Positions 33,733 through 41,600 of a stretch of 45,947 bases of DNA are shown here, piece by piece. Position 1 is the stretch's first letter. Each line of letters begins with the position of its first letter. The notes under the pieces are model-generated. The model searched no databases. It was not told the origin of the DNA and saw only the letters and a program-made list of their open reading frames with translations. Position numbers and translations under genes: made by a program. Source of the stretch: a bacterium (GTDB lineage Bacteria; Patescibacteriota; Gracilibacteria; UM-FILTER-43-11); the NCBI GenBank assembly GCA_030427295.1, contig JAUHWS010000007.1, positions 1-45,947 on the forward strand. Direction: 5' to 3'.

Positions 33733-34101
33733 TGAAGGCGAGGTAACGTTGCCTCGCCTTCATTAAGAAATAGAGAAGCAGAATGTCACTCTGGGGCTTG
33801 ACCCCAGAGTCGTCTAAATTTGGAGTGACTGAATTCAGACGATTCCCCCGCCACGGCGGGGTAATGATAACCATACACTTAGGTATATACTTTGAGTGAG
33901 GGTGGGTATATACTTTATTCGAGCTGGTAGCTATTAGCTGGTAGCTGGTAGACTAAACAGTATTTGGAATAACTTAAATTATCTCTTATTTAAGGTAAAT
34001 AGAGAATTTTATCAACCAAATTTAACTACCAGCTATGAGCTCCCAGCTCCCAGCTTTTTTTGGATCATAGATATATACTTGAAGCAAGGGTTAGTATATA
34101 C
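33733..34101 (+). repeat. Composite intergenic repeat, copy 4
   Basis: Hairpin 1 is TGAAGGCGAGG (33733-33743) with CCTCGCCTTCA (33752-33762). Hairpin 2 is ACTCTGGGG/CCCCAGAGT (33788-33796/33802-33810), a perfect 9-bp stem. Hairpin 3 here is CCCCGCC/GGCGGGG (33846-33861), unlike copies 1 and 3. Module A has GTATATAC at 33883-33890 and 33906-33913. The inverted heptads are AGCTGGT units (33922-33951) against CCCAGCT units (about 34025-34055). Module B has ATATATAC at 34071-34078 and GTATATAC at 34094-34101. Both pairs are spaced 23 bp. It sits between two convergent genes; the region to 34228 contains only further hairpins. Confidence 0.82.
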
Positions 34102-34124
34102 TTCATAATTCTATTTATAAATAG

Positions 34125-34205
34125 GCCAGCCGGAGAACTCGAGGTTCTCTACAGCTGGCGGGGGTGCGCCTTTTGGGGCGCCTGGTACCCAGAGAACTCG
34201 AGGTT
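34125..34205. other. Cluster of GC-rich hairpins at the 3' end of the islet gene
   Basis: The outer stem GCCAGC/GCTGGC (34125-34130/34154-34159) encloses GAGAAC-TCGAG-GTTCTC (34133-34149). A second stem is GCGCC/GGCGC around a TTTTGG loop (about 34166-34180). AGAACTCGAGGTTCT is repeated exactly at 34134-34148 and 34191-34205. On the minus strand this follows the stop of the 100-residue gene and could help end or stabilise its transcript, but no T-run follows. Confidence 0.6.
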
Positions 34206-34228
34206 CTTTATGGGTGTTGATGAATGCG

Positions 34229-34531
34229 CTAGGCGCGAGGTGTGGGTCCGAGCTTCAGGTAGCCCTCTCGAGGAGCGCAGGACCTGTAGTACCCGTGGAG
34301 GTACTTGTCTCCGAGGATACCTTGTGGATCGTAAACCTCAATTAACCAGTTGTTTCCGCTCCCATCTTCGATGCCGATGGAGTTTACTCTCACCTTTATT
34401 CTTGAATCTCCATTTGGGGTTGAGATTTGAAAAGTGACGTGGAAACAACCCATGTGCCTGAGCCGCAGGGCGTCGAAGAGTGCTTCACGTGAAGGACCAT
34501 CGACGATTTCGAACTGTTTCTGAGCGGTCAT
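34229..34531 (-). CDS. Small hypothetical protein in a GC-richer islet
   Basis: 100 residues, soluble, mixed alpha/beta. It begins MTAQKQFEIVDGPSREALFD, then DALRLRHMGCFHVTFQIS, KVRVNSIGIEDGSGNNWLIEV, and a C-terminal tail with GYYRSCAPREGYLKL. The Ser-Arg-x-x-Leu-Phe-Asp-Ala opening and GSGNxW motif remind me of short proteins found in other Patescibacteria, but I cannot name the family. Unlike most genes here it has a clear purine-rich ribosome site (AAAAAGGA) before the ATG, a strong promoter and about 90 nt of structured leader. Codon and base composition are richer in G+C than its neighbours, which may indicate recent transfer. Function unknown. Confidence 0.75.
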   Translation of the reverse strand: MTAQKQFEIVDGPSREALFDALRLRHMGCFHVTFQISTPNGDSRIKVRVNSIGIEDGSGNNWLIEVYDPQGILGDKYLHGYYRSCAPREGYLKLGPTPRA

Positions 34532-34656
34532 CCGACCATTCCTTTTTGCAAAGCCTCCTTGTTGGGAAGGAAGCCAAACCCGTTACCCACGTGGGGCCAC
34601 CCATCCATCCGGACAGGAATTGGTCAAATTTTAGCAATATTTTCTAATTTTGTCAA
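34532..34656 (-). promoter_or_regulatory. Promoter and structured leader of the islet gene
   Basis: On the minus strand TTGACA (34656-34651), 17-bp spacer, TAAAAT (34633-34628); start expected near 34621. The leader of about 90 nt has GTGG-CC-CCAC near its middle and GGCTTCCTT against AAGGAGGC nearer the ATG, the latter a 9-bp stem (with G-U pairs) around CCCAAC. An AAAAAGGA ribosome site follows. It could be a cis-regulatory leader; no known riboswitch is recognised. Confidence 0.55.
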
Positions 34657-34697
34657 TACTTATTCTCATTTTATTTCAATTGTATAGAGTGCTTTTA

Positions 34698-34726
34698 TTG
34701 AACTTAGGCCAATTTTTTGCTATAAT
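34698..34726 (+). promoter_or_regulatory. Promoter of the VirD4/HerA-like ATPase gene
   Basis: TTGAAC (34698-34703), 17-bp spacer, TATAAT (34721-34726). Transcription would begin near 34733, about 23 nt before the TTG start codon at 34756. It is divergent from the islet gene promoter, about 42 bp away. Confidence 0.75.
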
Positions 34727-34755
34727 ATAAGGATTTTATTTGATCAAATAGCATT

Positions 34756-37293
34756 TTGGATCCAGAACGGTTCTTACAAATTGGGCAGAGTATCTTGGAG
34801 TGGATCAAAGAATACTGGCTAGAAGCGGTGATTCTGGTGGTGCTGGTTTTTTATATCCTGCCTGCTTTTGTGCGTTTGATTCGATTCTTGCATCTTCATT
34901 TGATGGCTCGTCATTTGGTGTATATCAAGGTGGAGCTTCCTCGTAGTGACTCCAAAGCCGATCAAGAAAAACGAACTGAGAAGGATTTTAAGGAAAAAGT
35001 GGCGATCATGTCTCAGTTCTACCGGGCGATTTATGAAATCCGAGAGTTGGATTTGATGAACCGGATTCGGACTTGGATTTGGCAGGCGGACAATCTTTCT
35101 TTCGAGCTCTTTGCCGAGAATCAGCAGTTGTCCTTTTACATTACGGTGCACAAGCGTTATCAACAAATTGTTGAAAAGCAGGTCACGACCTTTTACAAGG
35201 ATGCAGATGTGAAAGTTGAGAAAAAACCTTATAAACTTTTTGACAGAGGTAAATCGATCAAGACGTATTACATGTATACCAAGAAAGACTTTTGGTATCC
35301 TGTTAGTACGTTTAAAGAAATGGAACAGGACCCGCTCAACGATATCACCAATGTCTTTTCTAAACTTGCTCCCACAGAAAAAGCGGCGATTCAAATGACC
35401 ATCAATCCAGTCACGACCAACAAGTGGAATAAAGAGACAGAGAAAATGGCAACCAAACTTTTCAAGAATGAGCCATTGCCGTGGAAGATTCCCATTCCTA
35501 TCATTGGGCCGATCCTCGGACTCCTGTTTCGTGGGATTCGAGGGGTGGCCAAAGGGGCGACCAATGCGCCTGGGGCGTCTGGAGGGGATGCTTACATCCG
35601 TATGCTTCAGCCCAAAGAAGAGGCCATCAAGCGGATGGGGAACAAGGCCGGGCAGGTTTATTTTGATACGTCCATACGTATTGTTGGTGTTGCGGATACG
35701 GAATCTCGGGCGACTGAAATTTCGAACAACTTGAACATTGCTTTTAGCATTTATCACGATCAATACAACAATGCCTTTCAGAATCGGCGTTTGCTTTTTA
35801 TCGATGCGATCAATAATCCTTTAATGCGTTATTTGTATCAACGCCGTATTCCTGGTGTCTTTCACAAAACCAATCGTTTGGCTCAAGATGAGCTGGCGTC
35901 GATCTATCACTTTCCGGATTCCAAATACAACTCCGTTCCAGTCATCAAATGGCTGGATTACAAGGTGTTGGCCGCTCCTGTCAATTTGCCACAAGAGGGG
36001 GTCATTATTGGGAATAATGTGTATCGAGGTCAGAAGCGCCCCGTTCGGATCATGCGGGATGACCGCACGCGGCATCAGTACATCATCGGTAAATCGGGTT
36101 CCGGTAAATCGGTGCTTTTGAGTTATATGGCGCGGCAGGACATTTGGAATGGGGATGGGATTTGTTTGGTCGATCCTCATGGGGATTTGGTGGAAGACAC
36201 GCTTCAAACGGTGCCCAAAGAACGGGCGAAAGACATTGTTGTCTTTGATCCGGCGGATACTGAGCGACCGATGGGTCTCAATTTGCTTGAAGCGCACACG
36301 CCTGAAGAGCAGGACCGTGCCTCTTTGGATGCGATGGAGATCTTCATCAAAATCTTTGGGGATGAAATTTTTGGTCCTCGGATTCAACACTACTTCCGCA
36401 ATGCCTGTCTTACATTGATGTCCGACGAAGAAGAGGGGGCGACGCTTATCGATGTTCCACGTATTTTTACGGATGAAGAATTCCTAAAATACAAGCTCAC
36501 TAAAGTGACCAATTCAGTCGTCCGTTCCTTTTGGGAACATGAATATGCCAACACGGGGGAACGAGAAAAACAAGAAATGATCCCGTATTTCAGTTCTAAA
36601 TTTGGACCGTTCATCACCAACACCACGATTCGTAATATCATTGGACAGGCCAAGTCTGCCTTTAATATTCGCGAAGTGATGGATCATCAAAAAATCCTTC
36701 TGGTGAATCTATCTAAGGGTAAAATTGGGGATTTGAATGCTCAGCTTTTGGGACTCATCTTTGTGAATAAGATTAATATGGCCGCTATGAGCCGGCAAGA
36801 CATCCCTAAAAAAGAACGGAAGGATTTCTATTTGTATGTGGATGAATTCCAAAACTTTGCGACCGATACCTTTGCCAGTATTTTGTCTGAAGCCCGTAAG
36901 TATCGTTTGTCATTGATCATGGCCCATCAGTATATTGCACAGCTGACCAAAACGCCGACGGGTCGAGATGACACACGGGTGCGGGATGCGGTGTTTGGTA
37001 ACGTGGGAACGATGGTTTCATTCAAGGTGGGGGCTGATGACGCGGAATATTTGGCCAAGGAGTATGCTCCTGATCTCTCTCAACAGGATATTTTGTCGAT
37101 TGCTAATTACAAAGCTTACGTCAAATTGAATATCAACAATACGACCTCCCGACCTTTTTCGCTCGAGACGATTTGGGATCCCATCAGTAATTCGAAATTA
37201 GCTGGGGTGCTTAAAAAATACTCTCGTATGAAGTATGCGCGTAAGCGAATGTTTGTGGATCAGGAGATTGAGGCACGGCTGGGTATAGCCTAA
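34756..37293 (+). CDS. VirD4/TraG/HerA-like membrane-anchored P-loop ATPase
   Basis: 845 residues from a TTG. A membrane helix lies at about 21-40 (LEAVILVVLVFYILPAFV). A long middle domain (about 50-420) precedes the motor. The ATPase domain has Walker A GKSGSGKS (445-452), VDPHGDLVED, and Walker B FYLYVDEFQNF (about 690-700), then a sensor region (SEARKYRLSLIMAHQYIAQL) and DAVFGNVGTMVSFKVGADDA, as in type IV coupling proteins and related DUF87/TraM-recognition ATPases. Such genes are widespread in Patescibacteria even without a conjugation locus, and none is seen here. It could move DNA or protein across the membrane, perhaps in DNA uptake, but the substrate is not shown. Confidence 0.85.
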   Translation: MDPERFLQIGQSILEWIKEYWLEAVILVVLVFYILPAFVRLIRFLHLHLMARHLVYIKVELPRSDSKADQEKRTEKDFKEKVAIMSQFYRAIYEIRELDLMNRIRTWIWQADNLSFELFAENQQLSFYITVHKRYQQIVEKQVTTFYKDADVKVEKKPYKLFDRGKSIKTYYMYTKKDFWYPVSTFKEMEQDPLNDITNVFSKLAPTEKAAIQMTINPVTTNKWNKETEKMATKLFKNEPLPWKIPIPIIGPILGLLFRGIRGVAKGATNAPGASGGDAYIRMLQPKEEAIKRMGNKAGQVYFDTSIRIVGVADTESRATEISNNLNIAFSIYHDQYNNAFQNRRLLFIDAINNPLMRYLYQRRIPGVFHKTNRLAQDELASIYHFPDSKYNSVPVIKWLDYKVLAAPVNLPQEGVIIGNNVYRGQKRPVRIMRDDRTRHQYIIGKSGSGKSVLLSYMARQDIWNGDGICLVDPHGDLVEDTLQTVPKERAKDIVVFDPADTERPMGLNLLEAHTPEEQDRASLDAMEIFIKIFGDEIFGPRIQHYFRNACLTLMSDEEEGATLIDVPRIFTDEEFLKYKLTKVTNSVVRSFWEHEYANTGEREKQEMIPYFSSKFGPFITNTTIRNIIGQAKSAFNIREVMDHQKILLVNLSKGKIGDLNAQLLGLIFVNKINMAAMSRQDIPKKERKDFYLYVDEFQNFATDTFASILSEARKYRLSLIMAHQYIAQLTKTPTGRDDTRVRDAVFGNVGTMVSFKVGADDAEYLAKEYAPDLSQQDILSIANYKAYVKLNINNTTSRPFSLETIWDPISNSKLAGVLKKYSRMKYARKRMFVDQEIEARLGIA

Positions 37294-37295
37294 TT

Positions 37296-37440
37296 TAATT
37301 CATTCCAATACTTACCAATACTTTTCAATTTCCAAACAAATTTGAAATTCCGTTTCTCAATATCTAAACATTATTTGGAAATTGGGTACTTAAGATTGGT
37401 CTTTGTTTGCAAAGTATTGGGGTAAATTGGAGGTGCATTC
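37296..37440 (-). repeat. Fragment of the composite repeat middle segment
   Basis: AT-rich stretch with CAATACTTTTCAATTTCC and AAACAAAT near the left and TTTGTTTGC-AAAGTATTGG near the right, which pair as inverted arms (about 37311-37343 and 37400-37422). The same phrases (GGAATGAATT, AAAGTATTGG, ATTTGTTTGG) make up the middle of copies 1 and 2. There is no GTATATAC module here, so it is a partial or decayed copy, placed between the ATPase gene and the dsbA-like gene. Confidence 0.6.
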
Positions 37441-37468
37441 GGGTGAATTTATTTGTATTCTAGGTTAC

Positions 37469-37496
37469 TTGAATTATTTTATTCTTCCTGTAAAAT
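37469..37496 (+). promoter_or_regulatory. Probable promoter of the DsbA-like gene
   Basis: TTGAAT (37469-37474), 16-bp spacer, TAAAAT (37491-37496). The start point near 37503 would leave about 27 nt before the ATG at 37530. Confidence 0.55.
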
Positions 37497-37529
37497 GGGG
37501 GTTGTTATCTTAGCTAAACAAACACTCAA

Positions 37530-38327
37530 ATGAAACAAGCTAGCCCCCACCCTTTGCCGCTCACTTTGTCTATTGTGGCCATTGTTCTTTCCCTTTATTC
37601 TCTCTATGAAGTGACTGGATTTAATTTTATTATGCCTGAGAATGAAAAGGAGGAAGGAGAAGAGTTGAATCCTGAAGAGTTTCAGGCTGATGGTGAATTT
37701 GAAGAAGATGTGTTTGTGGCTATCGACAAGTACATTGCCAAGCAGCAAGCTGAAGCTCAGCAGGCGGCTCAAGAGGCAGCTCAAGCGGCGAGTGAGCCGG
37801 TGGAGGTGAGTGTGGATGATGATCCTATGATTGGGGATCCGGATGCGCCCGTGACTATCATTGAGTTCTCGGATTATGAGTGTCCGTTCTGTGAACGACA
37901 TTTTTTGCAGACCTATCCACAAATAAAAGCCAATTATATTGATACGGGTAAGGCAAAATTGGTTTTCCGTGATTATCCGTTGCCATCTCATTCTAATGCC
38001 GTTGGTGCTGCGAATGCGGCTGAGTGTATTCGTGAACAAGGGGGGGATGGGATGTATTTTGATTATCACGACGTGCTTTTCCAAAACCGTACGAATTTAT
38101 CTCCTGAAAGCTACAAGGCTTTTGCCGCGGATTTTGATGTCGATCAAACTGAATTTGCCGCTTGTGTGGATGAAATTCGATACCAAGAAGAAATAGCGTC
38201 TGATTTTGCTGAAGGAAGTTCCTATGGGGTGCGTGGAACCCCTGGATTCTTCATTAATGGAGTGCCAGTTTCTGGGGCGCAGCCGTATGCCGTCTTTGAG
38301 CAAGCGATTGAGGAGGCCTTGAATTAA
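37530..38327 (+). CDS. DsbA-like thiol:disulfide oxidoreductase (membrane-anchored)
   Basis: Thioredoxin-fold oxidoreductase that probably introduces disulfides in exported proteins. 265 residues. An N-terminal membrane anchor (about 10-30: LTLSIVAIVLSLYSLYEV) is followed by an acidic, Ala/Gln-rich linker (about 38-100: QQAEAQQAAQEAAQAAS). The catalytic CPFC (118-121) sits in SDYECPFCERHF, and the cis-proline loop is GVRGTPGFFING, both typical of DsbA/BdbD proteins that act outside the membrane. Cysteines C118 and C121 and two further cysteines are present. A partner such as VKOR or DsbB is not in the window. It stands alone between two repeat fragments and has its own promoter. Confidence 0.9.
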   Translation: MKQASPHPLPLTLSIVAIVLSLYSLYEVTGFNFIMPENEKEEGEELNPEEFQADGEFEEDVFVAIDKYIAKQQAEAQQAAQEAAQAASEPVEVSVDDDPMIGDPDAPVTIIEFSDYECPFCERHFLQTYPQIKANYIDTGKAKLVFRDYPLPSHSNAVGAANAAECIREQGGDGMYFDYHDVLFQNRTNLSPESYKAFAADFDVDQTEFAACVDEIRYQEEIASDFAEGSSYGVRGTPGFFINGVPVSGAQPYAVFEQAIEEALN

Positions 38328-38329
38328 TT

Positions 38330-38450
38330 ACGAGTTACTAATTACTAATTTTAGAGCGTTTAGTGATTACTTGCCTGCCGGCAGGGCGTGTAGCGTGTAG
38401 CCCTATTTTAGCTATTCGCTGGTCACTAGCCACTGCTCGCTTATCAATGG
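38330..38450 (+). repeat. Fragment of the composite repeat with heptads and a GC palindrome
   Basis: Left heptads GCGTTTA, GCGTGTA, GCGTGTA (about 38354-38400) face AGCTATT, CGCTGGT, CACTAGC (about 38409-38440), the same kind of inverted heptad array as copy 3. CCTGCCGGCAGG (38374-38385) interrupts the left arm. TTACGAGTTACTAATTAC precedes. No GTATATAC module is present. Nothing else is seen between the dsbA-like stop and the promoter near 38588. Confidence 0.7.
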
Positions 38451-38564
38451 ACGAACGGGTTGATGCTTAGTTCTTAGTCTTTCCAGGTCTACGATTCGCT
38501 CCACAATTGGTTTTACTGTTTGAAATGGTGTGTTTTAGAGGTTGTCTGCGTCAAGTTTATTTGC

Positions 38565-38593
38565 TTTAAAAAAAGCGTGTTTTTTGCTATACT
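38565..38593 (+). promoter_or_regulatory. Probable promoter of the amidase/SpoIID gene
   Basis: TATACT (38588-38593) with a weak TTTAAA (38565-38570) 17 bp upstream. The start point near 38600 leaves about 30 nt before the ATG at 38631. The weak -35 box lowers confidence. Confidence 0.45.
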
Positions 38594-38630
38594 ATTAGAT
38601 ACCATCATTTATTTGTTAAAAATTGTTTCG

Positions 38631-41600
38631 ATGGCTAAAACTAAACTAAAAAAACTTTTTACCAGCGCCTTTTTTCTTTTGGCCGTCATGGTTTTTTCTC
38701 CGTGGGCACATGCAGATGATTCAGATTTTCAACCTCTTGAGTTGACTCACCAGAATGGGCTTGAATGGTCTTCGGTTTTGAATTCTGATCAGCCCTTCAA
38801 TTCGGTGGTGGTTCGTTCGAATCAAGAGTTGGATGGACTTTTTGTTCAGTATGATCAAGGCGAATGGGAGCAGATTGATTTACATGATGATGGATGGGGG
38901 CCTGAAATTCAGCTTTTTACTGAACCTTCCACCTCTCTTCGTTTTAAGATAGATGAATCCATCGATCACCATGGCCATTTGCATGATGTTGAGGTGGAAC
39001 AGACGCTAGAAGTGATGACTTTTTTTGAGGGCGAAAATCAATTTGGAGTGGGAGGTCCCAGTTCTGGTCTCACAACCATGGGGGTGCGTATTATTTCGCG
39101 TCTTGAGTGGGGCGCTGATGAACAGATGCGTGTTCGAAACACGCCTTCGCTCCCCGGTTCAGGTAATGATGTTTGTGAGGAAATTGAAACTAACTACGGA
39201 GGTGAGTACACCATCACCTCTACTCAACGTTACAATGAGCAGGGTCAAGAATTGATTTGGCCCATCAAAACCACCGGTCAGATTGAAAAATTTGCCATTC
39301 ACCACACCGATTCTGAAATTCGGGATATCAATGGGGATGGGATGATCAATCAACGCGACTATGCAGCCATGGTTCGAGCGATTTACAGTTACCATACCAA
39401 CACACGGGGGTGGGGGGATATTGGTTATAATTACTTGATTGATCCCGATGGAAATATCTATGAAGGCCGCGCGGGAGGAGATTTTTCGATTGGGGCTCAT
39501 TCGCTTTGTTTTAATCCAGAATCTTTGGGCATTGCGATCATTGGGAACTATCAAAATGAACCCATTAGTCCTGAAGCTTTTGAAGCCTTGACCAATTTGA
39601 TTGCTGAAAAAGGTAAGCAATATGGTATTGATCCTTCAGCGAGTTCGGAGTTTCGCGGTAAGTTTTTAGACAATGTCTACGGTCATCGTGATGTGCGTTC
39701 TACCTCTTGTCCTGGAGACATGTTATATGCTCAGTTGGATGAGGTTCGTCAAACGGCTGCCTTGATCATACAGGGGCTTCCTGGTAGTTTTTCGTTGGCT
39801 GATTTAGATTACAATGCTGCCTTGACCAGTTCGCTCTCTGCCGTTGACCTTGATCCTGGCGCCAGTCAGAAGGTGACCTTGAGTTTTAAAAATACGGGGA
39901 ATCAAACCTGGACGAATGAAACGTGGCTTCATGTCGCTGACAACGACTCTGGAGCCGGTAAAATTGCACCGATTGTCGATGGCAAAACTTTTGTGGGAGC
40001 TGAGTTGAATGAATCTTCAGTGGCTCCTGGCGAAACAGGAACCTTTGACATTTTGATCGTTGCGGGTGATCAGGCCGGTTACTACTCTCGAAAGGTCACG
40101 GTGGTGGCCAATCAAAATTATAAGATTTCCAGAGCGTCTCAATTTGTGGAGTTCAATGTGAGAGACCCGAATTATGATTACGAGTTCATTTCCGCTGATT
40201 TGCCTTTAGGGGATGTTTATCCTGGACAGGTTTTGAATGGTTATTCCATTCAGCTTAAGAATTTGGGTGAGGCCACCTGGTATAACTCTGGGGACAATCA
40301 AGTTCGTTTAGCGGCTGATAATCCTCGTGGTCGAGGGAGTGAATTTGTTGTGGGCAATCGGCCTTATATGGCTACTTTACTTGAATCTGAAGTGCCGACA
40401 GGTCAGATTGGAACCTTTGTTTTTAAAATTCGAGCGCCCTATGACCACCTTGGTCCAATCGTGGAATATTTTTCACCTGTCATGGGTGAATCAGCCTGGT
40501 TTCCCCATAAAGATTTGAATTTTACTGTCAATGTGGTTGAGCCTATTTTTACGGCTAAAACGGTTCGAGCCGAGCGGGTGCCCACCCTTCGTCCGGGTGA
40601 ATCCAAAGCAATTCAATTGACCATGACGAATACCGGAAACGTTCCATGGGATCCGGACAATTTTAAAGTCACTGCTTTGGGAGATGGAATTCGCACTTCG
40701 GAACACTTCATTGAAATTGACGAAGTCATTCCTCCGGGCGAGTCGATTGTGATTCAATCGACCATCACTGCCTCCCTTACTCCTGGATTCCACAACGTTT
40801 ATTGGCGTGCTCGAGTGGGCACGGTTCCTGTTCGAGGGGGCTATGCCAAATTTGTCATCAAGGTGGAGGGTGATCCTGTTGAGGGGGCTACGGATGATTC
40901 ATTCAACATTCAACCCGTGACTGTTGACCCCGATGATTTGCCGATGCTGCCCGGAACCAGCACCACTTCTAATACGGTTTCCGATGGAGATGATTTTAGG
41001 GTTCGTTTATCTCATTATGCTGAAACAGCGACCCTTACGGCAGACACGCCTTTTCAGGTGACCAATGGCTCAGGTCAGGTGCTTTATGATCTCAGTTCAG
41101 GCGATCAGGTCTTTGTTTCCAAGGCCGGAGATGGCTTTAATGCTTCTTTTGCAGATCAAACGAAGACGGCACAGATCCTTCGTTTGGTGCCTAAAGAACG
41201 TTCGGGGGTTACCGAAATTGTCTCATGGGAACGTCACCCCGCTTGGGATCCGAGCGAAAAATACAATGACAATCGTTTCCGCGATACCATTGAAATGCGT
41301 GTGATTGATGGAAAGGTTTATTATATTAATGAATTGCTTTTAGAAGATTATTTGCGTGGTTTGGCCGAACTTGGGAATGGTGCTCATCGTCAAAAGGAAT
41401 TGGTGATTGCAACCTTGGCTCGTAGTTACGCTTATCACTACATGGATGAGGCAAATCGTAAGTTCCCAAGCATGCCATGGGATGGGAGTGACGATCCGGC
41501 TGAATTCCAAAAATATTTGGGTTATAGCTATGAAATGCGATCCGCTAGTTTTGTGAATGCGGTTGAATCCACTGCTGGTGAAGTGGTGACTTATCAGGGG

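Noticed and set aside
34819-35763. 314-residue minus-strand open frame within the ATPase gene
   Set aside because: Antisense to a protein with a continuous domain structure; rich in Arg, His, Asn and Phe as expected for a shadow, no motif seen.
38520-38630. Longer N-terminus for the amidase/SpoIID protein starting at 38520
   Set aside because: The TATACT box lies inside that extension and a proper signal peptide begins at the ATG at 38631.
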